A DNA stretch of 64,000 nt from an uncultured Roseovarius sp. (GTDB lineage Bacteria; Pseudomonadota; Alphaproteobacteria; Rhodobacterales; Rhodobacteraceae). The notes under the pieces were generated by a model. It did no database searches and was not told the DNA's origin. It worked only from the letters and a program-made list of their open reading frames with translations. Numbering within the stretch: the first letter of the stretch is position 1; each line of letters starts with the position of its first letter. This document shows, piece by piece, positions 1-9,042 of this stretch. Both the position numbers and the translations under genes were made by a program. The DNA lies in contig CANMBU010000003.1 of the NCBI GenBank assembly GCA_947496175.1, positions 960,334 through 1,024,333 of the forward strand. Reading direction: 5' to 3'.

Positions 1-1
1 C

Positions 2-1075
2 ACCACCTTCCTGAACATGCGGGCACCGGGCATGACGCTCTTCAAAGTGCCGCTTTTCTCCTGGTCGATCTTCGTCACTGCCTGGCTGATCCTGCTCTCG
101 CTGCCTGTTCTGGCGGGTGCGATCACCATGCTTCTGACCGACCGCAACTTCGGCACGACCTTCTTTGATCCGGCAGGTGGTGGGGATCCAATCCTCTACC
201 AGCACATCCTGTGGTTCTTCGGACACCCGGAAGTGTACATCATCATCCTGCCCGGCTTCGGCATCATCAGCCACGTGATTGCGACCTTCGCGCGCAAGCC
301 GGTCTTTGGCTACCTGCCGATGGTCTGGGCGCTGATCGCCATTGGCGCCCTGGGCTTCGTTGTCTGGGCACACCACATGTACACTGTGGGCATGTCGCTG
401 ACGCAGCAGTCTTACTTCATGCTCGCCACGATGGTCATTGCGGTGCCCACAGGCGTGAAAGTCTTCAGCTGGATCGCCACTATGTGGCAGGGATCAATTG
501 AATTCAAAACCCCAATGCTCTGGGCGTTTGGGTTCCTGTTCCTCTTCACCGTGGGCGGTGTGACCGGGATTGTCCTGTCACAGGCTGGCGTCGACCGGGC
601 CTATCACGACACCTACTATGTTGTGGCCCACTTCCACTATGTGATGAGCCTTGGTGCGGTCTTTGCGATCTTCGCGGGCATCTACTTCTACTTCCCCAAG
701 ATGACCGGGCGCATGTATCCTGAATGGGCCGGCAAACTGCACTTCTGGGCAATGTTCATGGGTGCGAACCTGACCTTCTTCCCGCAACACTTCCTGGGAC
801 GTCAGGGCATGCCACGCCGCTACATCGACTATCCTGAGGCGTTTGCCCTCTGGAACTACTGGTCTTCGATTGGCGCGTTCATCTCTTTCGCCAGCTTCAT
901 CTTCTTCTTCGGTGTCATCGCCTACGCCCTCTTCCGGGGTGCGCGGGTGACAGAAAACAACCCGTGGAACGAATATGCAGACACGTTGGAATGGACCCTG
1001 CCGTCCCCTCCTCCGGAGCACACGTTCGAGATCCTGCCCAAGCAGGAAGACTGGGACAAGCAACCGGCACACTGA
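2..1075 (+). CDS. ctaD: Cytochrome c oxidase subunit I, aa3 type (3' part, cut by window start)
   Basis: Catalytic subunit of the aa3-type terminal oxidase in the inner membrane, which reduces O2 with electrons from cytochrome c and pumps protons. The reading frame is open from base 2, so the true start lies outside the window and roughly the first 200 residues of a ~550-residue protein are missing. Visible signatures are HPEVYI (CuB histidine and its cross-linked tyrosine), the HH pair in VWAHHM (CuB ligands) and AHFHYVMS (haem a3 and haem a ligands), with several hydrophobic membrane helices. The soluble C-terminus ([10 protein letters not shown]) is typical of alphaproteobacterial CtaD. 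A strong hairpin terminator follows 22 bases after the stop, so this is the end of its transcript. Confidence 0.96.
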   Translation, partial: TTFLNMRAPGMTLFKVPLFSWSIFVTAWLILLSLPVLAGAITMLLTDRNFGTTFFDPAGGGDPILYQHILWFFGHPEVYIIILPGFGIISHVIATFARKPVFGYLPMVWALIAIGALGFVVWAHHMYTVGMSLTQQSYFMLATMVIAVPTGVKVFSWIATMWQGSIEFKTPMLWAFGFLFLFTVGGVTGIVLSQAGVDRAYHDTYYVVAHFHYVMSLGAVFAIFAGIYFYFPKMTGRMYPEWAGKLHFWAMFMGANLTFFPQHFLGRQGMPRRYIDYPEAFALWNYWSSIGAFISFASFIFFFGVIAYALFRGARVTENNPWNEYADTLEWTLPSPPPEHTFEILPKQEDWDKQPAH

Positions 1076-1097
1076 ACACCGTTCCAGTACGCTATAA

Positions 1098-1135
1098 AAA
1101 CAGGCCTCAGAGATCCTCTGAGGCCTGTTTCTTTT
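1098..1135 (+). terminator. Rho-independent terminator after ctaD
   Basis: A perfect 15-bp stem (1098-1112 with 1116-1130, core caggcctcagag) closes a 3-base loop and is followed by cttttgg. It is preceded by an A-run, so it could also work in the other direction. Confidence 0.88.
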
Positions 1136-1283
1136 GGCCGAGGCGAGAAATACCCGGCTCAATGCAAAGCGGAATGCTACAGACTTTCACCTCAACTTGA
1201 TCACCCGTGACGCTTCAGCCCCTAGCGAGTGCGACAAAAAGGCTCCATGTTCTGCCACACTATCCCAACAAAGGAACATCTAA

Positions 1284-1697
1284 ATGACCGTTACTCGTCG
1301 CCAATTTGCGGGCCTGACACTGGCCGCAGCCGCCGCAACAACCTTGGGCGCCACTCCCTCTTTCGCCGGTTCGGACGTCCGCAAGGGCACCCTTTCGGGC
1401 CGTCAGGGCTACAACGTGTCCGGCACTGTAAAAGTCAAAAAAGTCGACGGGAAAACCAAGGTCGTCCTCGCCGATGACTACGTGTTTGATCCCAAGAAAA
1501 ACCCGCCAGACATCAAGATCGGCTTCGGCAGCGGCGAAAAATACGCCAAAGGCTCCAAGATCCACGACAAACTGACCGTCAAGAAAGGCACTGCAACCTT
1601 CGAAGTGCCTGCCGGGATCGACACCGACAAGTATGACGAGCTTTACATCTATTGCGAACAATTCACGGTTATTCTTGCGGTCGCACCGCTGAAGTAA
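1284..1697 (+). CDS. Tat-exported DM13-like domain protein
   Basis: A 137-residue protein with a twin-arginine signal (TRRQFAG, then an alanine-rich hydrophobic stretch and an A-F-A cleavage-like site near residue 28). The mature part fits the DM13 fold: a V-S-G-T-V strand, an acidic patch (ADDYVFDP), a P-D-I-K-I segment, and near the C-terminus Y-I-Y-C-E-Q-F-T-V with the single cysteine at the position conserved in DM13 domains. DM13 domains are linked by prediction to extracytoplasmic redox chemistry; Tat export implies folding, perhaps with a cofactor, in the cytoplasm. The start has a good ribosome site (aaagga). The gene is monocistronic, flanked by the ctaD terminator and its own terminator. 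The exact function is unknown. Confidence 0.75.
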   Translation: MTVTRRQFAGLTLAAAAATTLGATPSFAGSDVRKGTLSGRQGYNVSGTVKVKKVDGKTKVVLADDYVFDPKKNPPDIKIGFGSGEKYAKGSKIHDKLTVKKGTATFEVPAGIDTDKYDELYIYCEQFTVILAVAPLK

Positions 1698-1719
1698 AAG
1701 CTGCGCTTTACAAACAAAG

Positions 1720-1746
1720 AAAACCGCCGACACCGGCGGTTTTTTT
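1720..1746 (+). terminator. Rho-independent terminator after the DM13-like gene
   Basis: A 9-bp stem (aaaccgccg at 1721-1729 with cggcggttt at 1734-1742) with the loop acac, followed by a T-run reaching 1746. Confidence 0.9.
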
Positions 1747-1822
1747 ATGCCAGACACACAACGCATTGAAAGTGCAGATGCAACAAATCTGTTTGCAATA
1801 ATCAAAAAATTTGAAACACCTG

Positions 1823-2224
1823 ATGCCCATGTACGAAAATGACTCTTTTTTCGATTTGTCGACCTGGGGCCAGATTGGCCTTGCTTGTCTGAGCCTGCTG
1901 CTCTTCGTCCTCTTCCTAATCACAGCGTGGCGTCTCTTCCGTGACAGACCCGTTTGGCTCCGTCTCTTGGGGGCACTGACCTTATTCTGGGTCTTTGTGT
2001 GGGTCTCGCCTCAGATTTACTACCAGTACTACCGCATCCTCATTCCCACCCTGCCCGTGCAATGGGTCATCTGGCCGCCGCGCAGCCCCTACGAAGCTTT
2101 GACCCTTTTGTTTTTTCAGGGTCCCCAAAACCTATCCGCGCATGGCCAGGCCATTCTCGGCTGGAGCCTTGTTGCCATAGCTCTTGTCAGAAATCGCATG
2201 ACGCCGCGCAGGTCGGATCCCTGA
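1823..2224 (+). CDS. Hypothetical inner-membrane protein
   Basis: A small protein of about 133 residues that I do not recognise. It has at least two clear membrane segments near the N-terminus (IGLACLSLLLFVLFLIT and LLGALTLFWVFVWV) and a weaker third near the C-terminus (AILGWSLVAIALV). Between them is an aromatic-rich stretch (QIYYQYYRI) and WPPRSPYEALTLLF. The track-type start is a TTG at 1811; ATG codons at 1823 and 1829 are more natural, and I chose 1823. The stop codon (tga, 2222-2224) lies inside the left end of a partial copy of the dispersed repeat described at 2220-2270. It is convergent with the LysR gene downstream. Confidence 0.6.
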   Translation: MPMYENDSFFDLSTWGQIGLACLSLLLFVLFLITAWRLFRDRPVWLRLLGALTLFWVFVWVSPQIYYQYYRILIPTLPVQWVIWPPRSPYEALTLLFFQGPQNLSAHGQAILGWSLVAIALVRNRMTPRRSDP

Positions 2225-2270
2225 AGCGCCTCGACTGTGGCCTGAGACATCAGCGAAAGCCGAAACGCAG
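2220..2270. repeat. Partial, degenerate copy (copy C) of the ctaaagcg dispersed repeat
   Basis: The segment matches the first ~50 bases of the full repeats at 43995-44112 and 52861-52977. The best-kept block is cctgagacatcagcgaaag, followed by cgaaacgc. The left end reads ctgaagcg in place of ctaaagcg, and the right half of the element is absent. It fills the gap between two convergent genes and overlaps the stop codon of the upstream one. Confidence 0.72.
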
Positions 2271-2279
2271 TCACGTCGC

Positions 2280-3212
2280 CTACTCCACCAAAACCAGCCC
2301 CCTGAACCGCTCCAACGCCACCTCCCGCGCCACTGCTGCGATCCGGGCCACCACCTGACGGTGAGCCGCGCGTTTGCGCCAGACCACGCCGATGGAGCGC
2401 GTGAACAAGTCATTGCGAAACGGCAGGATGGCGACATCGCCACTTTCAGCCGCCACTTCTGAACGCACATAAAGTGCGGGCAGAAAGCTCAGCCCCATAC
2501 TGAGCGCCGTCATCTGGCGCAGCGCATCAAGGCTGGTGCCCTCATAATCCTGCCGGACATGCGCCCCCAGTTCTTCGCAAAGCGATACAATCTGATTGTG
2601 CAGCACATAGGCCCGCGACAGTGTCAGAATATCCTGCCCCGCCAGATCGGCATCACGCACCAGCGCCTGCTGCGCCAGCGGATGATGCTGCGCCACGGCC
2701 AGCTTGAGAGGTTCGCGAAACAAACGTTCCACCTGCAAATCCCCGGATTGCACGGGAAGCTGGGTGAGGATGATGTCATGCACCCCAGCCACCAGTTCCT
2801 CCTGCAGCACCACAGGGGCGGCATCCCGGATGATCACTTTGAGTGTTGGATAGGCCTGTCGCAATCGGCGCGTCAGATAGGGCAGAAAATACGGCCCCAG
2901 AGTTGGGGTTGAACCAAGCCGGATCGTGCCACCCACCCCTTCGCGCGCGTCCTGCGCCAGAACGTGCATGGCATCAACATCATCCAACACCTTGCGCGCC
3001 AGCGACAGCACCTCGCGCCCGCCCGGTGTCAGAACAGCCCCCCGACGACCGCGCTCAACCAGATCAAGCCCAAGCGCTGCCTCCAGATTGACAATCTGTT
3101 GGCTCAGGGAAGGTTGGCTGATGCCCGACCGCTCCGCCGCCTTGCGGTAATGCCCGGTTTCAGCCAGCGCCAAGAAGTAACGTAGCTGCCGTAATGTGAC
3201 CTGTTCCAACAT
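2280..3212 (-). CDS. LysR-family regulator, OxyR-like but without the peroxidatic cysteine
   Basis: A 310-residue transcription factor. The N-terminus is a LysR winged helix (LRQLRYFLALAETGHYRKAAE, then SQPSLSQQI) and the rest is a substrate-binding-like effector domain. It lines up well with OxyR: the segment SRAYVLHNQIVSLC corresponds to the redox loop of E. coli OxyR, where the first cysteine (C199) is replaced by valine and only the second (C208) is kept. A canonical disulfide peroxide switch is therefore unlikely. I chose the start MLEQVTLRQ at 3212 because the 17 extra upstream residues are not family-like. It is divergent from the ydcH-like gene; no catalase or peroxidase gene is adjacent. 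Confidence 0.88.
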   Translation of the reverse strand: MLEQVTLRQLRYFLALAETGHYRKAAERSGISQPSLSQQIVNLEAALGLDLVERGRRGAVLTPGGREVLSLARKVLDDVDAMHVLAQDAREGVGGTIRLGSTPTLGPYFLPYLTRRLRQAYPTLKVIIRDAAPVVLQEELVAGVHDIILTQLPVQSGDLQVERLFREPLKLAVAQHHPLAQQALVRDADLAGQDILTLSRAYVLHNQIVSLCEELGAHVRQDYEGTSLDALRQMTALSMGLSFLPALYVRSEVAAESGDVAILPFRNDLFTRSIGVVWRKRAAHRQVVARIAAVAREVALERFRGLVLVE

Positions 3213-3359
3213 AACGCGCCGCGTCCTTTTTAACGTCTGCTCGGTGTTAGATAGGTTTTTCAAATCAAACTTTCAGGTCCAATAGGATTTTTTATAGGAG
3301 CACCACCCCCACATTGAAGTTCATCAGGTTCACTCAACAGGAAAGAGGCCCCAGTCCAA

Positions 3360-3605
3360 ATGAGAAAAGTCTCACTAAAGTCGCTCCAGACCCGCATCGA
3401 CACCCTGCGCCGCCGTCACCGCGAGCTAGACGAACGCATTTCAAGCGCTCAAGCCCACACAGCACCGGATTTCACTGAGATCAAGCAGCTCAAACAGGAA
3501 AAGCTTGGCCTGCGCGACGCAATCCGCATGACACAAACTCTTTTGTCCCGGATGCATGCGAAAAAGACGGGGCATTGCTGGCAGACACAGTTTCACTCGG
3601 GCTGA
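3360..3605 (+). CDS. YdcH-family small coiled-coil protein (DUF465)
   Basis: An 81-residue protein whose first 65 residues match the YdcH/DUF465 pattern: L-x-x-R-H-R-E-L-D-E-R-I, then D-F-T-E-I-K-Q-L-K-Q-E-K-L-G-L-R-D-A-I. This gives a helical hairpin with strongly charged faces. Members are abundant small cytosolic proteins of unknown role in alphaproteobacteria. The start is preceded by an aggaaagagg ribosome site. It stands alone, divergent from the LysR gene, and a large imperfect inverted repeat follows it at about 3695-3744. Confidence 0.75.
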   Translation: MRKVSLKSLQTRIDTLRRRHRELDERISSAQAHTAPDFTEIKQLKQEKLGLRDAIRMTQTLLSRMHAKKTGHCWQTQFHSG

Positions 3606-3694
3606 GCCACAGACCGCCACTCACAAAAACGTCTGACGTGTCAGGTCGAAGCTGGGGAGATGCAGACCTGACATGAACACCGCGGCGGCGGTGC

Positions 3695-3744
3695 CAAGAG
3701 GTTCGGTTTCGAGATATCGGGCTCGGAACCGAACCTCCTCTTCC
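3695..3744. repeat. Long inverted repeat in the gap before folB
   Basis: gaggttcggtt (3698-3708) pairs with aaccgaacctc (about 3728-3738) around a loop centred on gatatc. A further aag/ctt pairing continues outside with a 3-base bulge. It has no clean T-run, so it may be an operator for folB-folP or a structured 3' end for the ydcH-like transcript. Confidence 0.5.
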
Positions 3745-3850
3745 TTCACACGCTTGGCGGACCTGTCCGCTTGCCTGTCGCATTCCGCCTTTCGCTGCCA
3801 ACATGGCCCATGCTATCCCCGGGCAAAGACTAGCCCTTGGGATTGCCCTC

Positions 3851-4780
3851 ATGTCGAATGAAATCCGTCTTGCCTTTGAGCACCCTTCGGCCCGTGCCGA
3901 TGCCACAGCGCCCGATGGCCCGCTGGATCGCATCTCCGTGCGCGAACATGTGGTCGAGGTCGAGATTGGCGCGTTTCAGGCCGAGCGCGGCATCACGCAA
4001 CGTGTGTCTTTCAACGTGGTGGTCGAAGTGCGTCCTCTGGACGTTGCCATTGATGATGATGTGGACCGCATCCTCAGCTATGACCGTGTGACCGAGGCCA
4101 TTGCCGCCGAACTGGCAGCCGAGCGTCTGAACCTGCTGGAAACCCTCGCCGAACGCATTGCCGAACGCATCCTGCTGGAACCTCAGGCCGTGCGCACCTT
4201 TGTGCGAATCGAAAAGCTGGATCGCGGACCGGGCGCACTGGGAGTTGAGATCGTACGCTCAGTCGCCGATCTGGCCACCAAACCGGTTGGCCACCTTCCC
4301 GACATCACACCACATCCGCATGTGGTCTATCTCACAAATCAGGCCATTCGCTCACCCAATCTTGCGCATTGGCTGGACCAGCTGGAGGCGCGCGCCGAAC
4401 CGGTCATCCTCTGCGTCGGCCATGCCGAGGTGCCCAGTCCCAAAACCGGTCACAAGATGACCCAACGGCGCGTGGACCTTCTGGCGCTGGAGCAAAACGC
4501 CTGGATGCTGGCCGGGCGCGATGACCGTTGTGTCGTTGTGAACACCCGCACCGAATTGGACTGGGCCATGAAAAACGGCCAGATCAGCGTCTGGGCGCCC
4601 TCCAAGATCGTGCTCGATGCGATCGACGGCCCCAAGACCGGCCCCGATGATCCGGTTGCCCTCGCCGCCTGGTTTGCCGGGCATATGGACGCCTCTGACC
4701 TGCTCTTGATCGGAGAGGCACCGCCCGAACGCTCTCCGGTGCCGGTTCTGATGCAGGACATCGCACAATCCGGACTGTGA
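3851..4780 (+). CDS. folB: Dihydroneopterin aldolase fused to an amino-acid-kinase-like domain
   Basis: The first ~125 residues are FolB: VEVEIGAFQAERGITQRVSFNV, then SYDRVTEAI, LLETLAERIAERIL and the lysine of VRIEKLDR. FolB cleaves 7,8-dihydroneopterin to 6-hydroxymethyl-dihydropterin and glycolaldehyde in folate synthesis. The remaining ~180 residues resemble the carbamate/aspartate-kinase superfamily, in particular small archaeal/methylotroph kinases: a W-A-P-S-K stretch, then DDPVALAAWFAGHMDASDLLLIGEA. FolB alone is about 120 residues, so this protein is more than twice the usual length. Start chosen at the ATG 3851 (MSNEIRLAFEH). Its stop lies just before folP, so the two are translationally close. 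The kinase assignment is inference from motif shape. Confidence 0.82.
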   Translation: MSNEIRLAFEHPSARADATAPDGPLDRISVREHVVEVEIGAFQAERGITQRVSFNVVVEVRPLDVAIDDDVDRILSYDRVTEAIAAELAAERLNLLETLAERIAERILLEPQAVRTFVRIEKLDRGPGALGVEIVRSVADLATKPVGHLPDITPHPHVVYLTNQAIRSPNLAHWLDQLEARAEPVILCVGHAEVPSPKTGHKMTQRRVDLLALEQNAWMLAGRDDRCVVVNTRTELDWAMKNGQISVWAPSKIVLDAIDGPKTGPDDPVALAAWFAGHMDASDLLLIGEAPPERSPVPVLMQDIAQSGL

Positions 4781-4797
4781 CGATAACACCCCAACTC

Positions 4798-5802
4798 ATG
4801 CGCTACTACCGCCCCCTGCCTCAACACGACCACGCACGCCCCAAAACAGCCCTGCCATTGGCCGGGGGCTGGTGCTGGTTTGACGCGGTCGAAGTCATCA
4901 GCCGGGAAGACCCGTCACACATCATACAGGCGTATGACCTGCCGCGCGATGTTGCCAAGCGTCTCAGCGCGCCGCGCCTGCCCATTGCCGGGCTGGGCTT
5001 TGATGCCCCGCGCCTCATGGGCATCCTCAACGTCACACCAGACAGCTTTTCCGACGGTGGCCGGTACACTGCACCAGACGTCGCCCTCAGCCACGCGCAG
5101 GACATGATCAGCGATGGCGCAGACATCATCGACATCGGCGGCGAATCCACTCGTCCGGGAGCCGAGGAAGTCGCCATAGTCGAAGAAATCCGCCGCACCG
5201 CTCCAGTGATCGAAGCCCTGCGCTCTGAAAGCAGAATTCCCATCTCCATCGACACACGCAAAGCGGAGGTCGCACGCGCAGCACATGAGGCAGGCGCATC
5301 GCTGGTGAATGATGTGGCCGGGTTTACCTTTGATCCCGCCCTCGCCCCCTTTTGCGCCGAGGCTGGCCTGCCGGTATGCGTCATGCACGCCCAGGGCACA
5401 CCGGACATGATGCAAAAGGACCCGCGCTACGACAATGTGGCGCTGGATGTTTACGACTACCTTGAGACCCGGATCGAGACCCTGGTCGCCATCGGGATCC
5501 CCCGCTCCCGCATCATCGCAGACCCCGGCATCGGATTCGGAAAGACGCTGGAACACAATCTGACGCTTCTGCAAAACCTCGCACTCTTTCACGGGCTGGG
5601 CTGCCCGATCCTGCTCGGGGCTTCGCGCAAACGCTTTATCGGCACGATAGGCGGGACGGAAGATGCAGGCGCTCGGATGCCCGGCTCGCTTGCCGTCACC
5701 CTGGCAGGCATTGCTCAGGGCATTCAGCTACACCGTGTTCATGATGTCGCGGCAACCGCCGAGGCGTTAAAGCTCTGGCAAGCGGCAACCGGCGGTATTT
5801 GA
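4798..5802 (+). CDS. folP: Dihydropteroate synthase
   Basis: Condenses 6-hydroxymethyl-dihydropterin pyrophosphate with p-aminobenzoate, the sulfonamide-sensitive step of folate synthesis. All DHPS signatures are present: GILNVTPDSFSDGG, IDIGGESTRPGAE, NDVAGF, DPGIGFGKT and GASRKRFIG. An extra N-terminal region of about 70 residues (YYRPLP, LPLAGGWCWFD) precedes the TIM barrel. A GTG at 4777 that overlaps the folB stop is an alternative start; the ATG 4798 (MRYYRPLP) is preferred. It follows folB directly, so product and substrate steps are co-expressed. glmM, which often follows in relatives, is absent; a strong two-way hairpin ends the unit. Confidence 0.95.
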   Translation: MRYYRPLPQHDHARPKTALPLAGGWCWFDAVEVISREDPSHIIQAYDLPRDVAKRLSAPRLPIAGLGFDAPRLMGILNVTPDSFSDGGRYTAPDVALSHAQDMISDGADIIDIGGESTRPGAEEVAIVEEIRRTAPVIEALRSESRIPISIDTRKAEVARAAHEAGASLVNDVAGFTFDPALAPFCAEAGLPVCVMHAQGTPDMMQKDPRYDNVALDVYDYLETRIETLVAIGIPRSRIIADPGIGFGKTLEHNLTLLQNLALFHGLGCPILLGASRKRFIGTIGGTEDAGARMPGSLAVTLAGIAQGIQLHRVHDVAATAEALKLWQAATGGI

Positions 5803-5857
5803 GTATTTTTCAAGAACGATGAAATCAGTGGAAGCTTTCACTGTTCTTAAAATACTC
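5801..5857. terminator. Bidirectional terminator between folP and the EamA transporter gene
   Basis: A long stem: gagtatttt and aagaac on the left pair with gttctt and aaaatactc on the right (ends 5801 and 5857), with a 2-base bulge. Inside the loop a second small hairpin (cagtg/cactg) forms. T/A runs at the base suit termination of both converging transcripts. Confidence 0.8.
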
Positions 5858-5877
5858 GACCACAACACAAGCCCCGA

Positions 5878-6798
5878 TCACGCGCGCCCGGAAAAGAGGC
5901 GCTTGAGCGCACCAAGCTGGCTCAGGGCGACACCAGCCAGAATCAATGCCAGCCCCAGATACAGGCTTGGCGGTAAGGCTTCATTGAGAATGACCGCGCC
6001 AAACACCACCGACCATATGGGGACCTGATAATTGACGAGGCTCATGAAAACCGGCCCCGCCTCACGAATAACCTGCACAAGCAGAATTTGCGCCAGACCC
6101 GTGGGCAAAAGACCAAGGTAAACCAAAGCCCAAAAGCTCGTGCCTTGCGGCATCTGTGGCCACCCTTCGGTCACAAGTGCATAGGGCGTAAAGAGCAAAG
6201 CCGCGACCAGCAGAACAGCCGCCGCCAGGGCCAAACGGTTCACCTCAGGACAGAGCCGGGTGAAAATAGACCCGACGGCATAGCACGATGCCGCGCCAAC
6301 ACAGGCCAGCTTGGCCAGGGTCTCAAACTCGGCACCCGTCGAGGCAAAAGCCTCCGGTCCGATCAAAACGATGACACCAATGGTCCCGGTCACAAATCCC
6401 ACCAATCGGCGCAGGCTCATGGACTCGCCCGGCACAAAGATATGCGCCAGCGGCAAAATAAAAAGCGGCACCACCGCCATGCACACCCCGGCAAAGCCCG
6501 AGGCCACCACCTGTTGTCCCCAGCTGAGCAAGGCAAAGGGCACGGCATTGGAAAACACACCCATGGCCAGGATGAAGCCCCAAAGCTTGCCCGCCCCCGC
6601 TCCGGTCACACGCGGCAAACCCGCGCCAAGTGCAGCGGTCAAAACCAGCAGACAAGCTGCCCCCAGACAAAGCCGCACCGCCACCAGTGTCAGAGGCCCC
6701 ACGCCCTCCAAAGCGATGGTGACGAACATGAAGGACGCGCCCCAGATCACACCAAGGGTTGCCAGCCGGAGCCAATTGGCGAGGGAGATTTCTGTCAT
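5878..6798 (-). CDS. EamA/DMT-family transporter
   Basis: About 306 residues with ten hydrophobic helices arranged as two EamA repeats, as in the drug/metabolite transporter superfamily. The first repeat begins LATLGVIWGASFMFV and the second TLAKLACVGAASCYAVG. The conserved GVIWG(A/S)SF and LLPTGLAQ segments are visible. Substrate cannot be told; relatives export amino acids or metabolites. Start MTEISLANW at 6798 is taken in preference to an upstream in-frame codon that would sit inside the ilvC terminator. The gene is downstream of ilvC on the same strand, but the ilvC terminator lies between them, so it probably has its own promoter or depends on read-through. Confidence 0.88.
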   Translation of the reverse strand: MTEISLANWLRLATLGVIWGASFMFVTIALEGVGPLTLVAVRLCLGAACLLVLTAALGAGLPRVTGAGAGKLWGFILAMGVFSNAVPFALLSWGQQVVASGFAGVCMAVVPLFILPLAHIFVPGESMSLRRLVGFVTGTIGVIVLIGPEAFASTGAEFETLAKLACVGAASCYAVGSIFTRLCPEVNRLALAAAVLLVAALLFTPYALVTEGWPQMPQGTSFWALVYLGLLPTGLAQILLVQVIREAGPVFMSLVNYQVPIWSVVFGAVILNEALPPSLYLGLALILAGVALSQLGALKRLFSGRA

Positions 6799-6809
6799 TT
6801 GGTTCCTGC

Positions 6810-6846
6810 AAAAGAAAAAGGCGCCCAAACTGCCGGGCGCCTTAAC
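6810..6846 (-). terminator. Rho-independent terminator after ilvC
   Basis: On the minus strand aaggcgccc (6843-6835) pairs with gggcgcctt (6826-6818), followed by tttcttt. It lies 20 bases past the ilvC stop and directly upstream of the EamA gene start. Confidence 0.9.
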
Positions 6847-6866
6847 TGCACCATGTCACCGACAGA

Positions 6867-7910
<1,044 letters not shown>

Positions 7911-7934
7911 CTATCTGAGGCAGGTGATATCGGA

Positions 7935-8003
7935 TGTTTCGCGCGTGAAACAGTTTTAGACTCTGTTAATTCTATTCCAATACTGATAATTCAATTCTGA
8001 ATT
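7935..8003. promoter_or_regulatory. Palindromes between ilvC and the Lrp pair
   Basis: Two dyads lie in the 135-base divergent gap: tgtttc-N6-gaaaca at 7935-7952 and the AT-rich aattca-attc-tgaatt at 7988-8003. The second resembles the loosely conserved AT-rich dyads bound by Lrp-family proteins. Candidate operators for ilvC and/or autoregulation. Confidence 0.45.
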
Positions 8004-8024
8004 TATGTATTTGCTGGATTTTTA

Positions 8025-8480
8025 ATGCTCAAAGACGAGGATCGCCGGATTCTGCGCTACCTGCAATCTGACCCCACGCTCAGCCCGGCTGAGCTGGCAG
8101 AGCGTTGCGCCATCAGTCCGCAAAGTGCCGCGCGCCGGATCACGCGGCTTGAGGAGCTGGGCATCATCAAGGGCGTGACCGCCCAGATCGACTGGCAGCG
8201 ATTAGGCTACTCGGTGGAAGTCTCCCTGCGCTTCACGCTCGACAAAACCCACGCGCGGGCCTTTGACGAGTTTCTGGACGCCGCGCGACAGGTGCCCGAA
8301 GTGCTGGAGTGCCAGACCTTCCTGGGCCGGGTCGATCTGCGCCTGTCGGTCATTGCCCGCGACATGGCGCATTATCAGGAGATTTACCGCGACCGTATCC
8401 TCACCCTGCCCCATATCGCCGAGATTGAGGCGCTGATGCATGTGGCGCGGATCAAATCCGATGAAAGCCTGCCGATATGA
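8025..8480 (+). CDS. Lrp/AsnC-family regulator (first of a tandem pair)
   Basis: 151 residues: N-terminal helix-turn-helix (DRRILRYLQSDPTLSPAELAERCAISPQSAARRITRLEELGII) and a C-terminal RAM/ligand domain with VLECQTFLGRVDLRLSVIARD. Lrp-family proteins sense amino acids and act as dimers to octamers. The gene is divergent from ilvC. Its stop overlaps the start of the next Lrp gene by 4 bases (atga), so the two are translationally coupled and could form hetero-oligomers. The sensed ligand cannot be read from sequence; a branched-chain amino acid is a reasonable guess from context. Confidence 0.9.
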   Translation: MLKDEDRRILRYLQSDPTLSPAELAERCAISPQSAARRITRLEELGIIKGVTAQIDWQRLGYSVEVSLRFTLDKTHARAFDEFLDAARQVPEVLECQTFLGRVDLRLSVIARDMAHYQEIYRDRILTLPHIAEIEALMHVARIKSDESLPI

Positions 8481-8935
8481 TTGAGCTCGATGATCTCGAC
8501 CGCAAACTTCTGGGCGCGTTGGCGCGGGATGCGCGGGTGAGCACCGGGGCATTGGCCCGCCGCTATGACGCCTCGCAACCTGTGGTCTGGCGGAGGATCA
8601 AGCGGCTGCGCGAGGCCGGTGTCCTGGCTGGGCGCAAGTTGGAATTGGACGCCGCCAAGCTGGGCTTTGGCGTGACTGTGTTTCTGGGTGTGAAACTGGC
8701 CACCAAGGGCCGCGTGAGCCTGCAGGATTTCGAGACCGCCGTCAGCGCCATCCCCGAAGTGCAGACCGTGGAACATGTGCTTGGCATGTATGATTACCGT
8801 CTCCGGGTTGTAGCGCGCGATATCTCTGACTTTGAACGCGTTCTGCGCCGCCGTATCATGACCCTGCCGGGTGTCGGGGATGTAGAGGCCAATGTGCTTT
8901 TGAGTGAGGAACGCCGTCCGGGGCCTATTGGATAA
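8477..8935 (+). CDS. Lrp/AsnC-family regulator (second of a tandem pair)
   Basis: 152 residues with the same architecture as its neighbour: DLDRKLLGALARDARVSTGALARRYDASQPVVWRRIKRLREAGVL, then a RAM domain containing VQTVEHVLGMYDYRLRVVARD. The overall identity with the first copy looks modest, so this is an old duplication rather than a recent one. Start and preceding stop share atga at 8477-8480. It is followed after 107 bases by a class V aminotransferase gene on the same strand. Confidence 0.9.
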   Translation: MIELDDLDRKLLGALARDARVSTGALARRYDASQPVVWRRIKRLREAGVLAGRKLELDAAKLGFGVTVFLGVKLATKGRVSLQDFETAVSAIPEVQTVEHVLGMYDYRLRVVARDISDFERVLRRRIMTLPGVGDVEANVLLSEERRPGPIG

Positions 8936-9042
8936 GGGTCGAAAAGCCGCGGGACTTTGACGGGAATACGCGATGCGCTGTATCCGCAGACATGCTATGT
9001 TTCCGCTAACGCCATATTTTATTTTTCGCATCGGAGCCCCCA

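Noticed and set aside
3673..3861. Small frame in the gap before folB
   Set aside because: Runs through the inverted repeat and overlaps the folB start; no homology visible.
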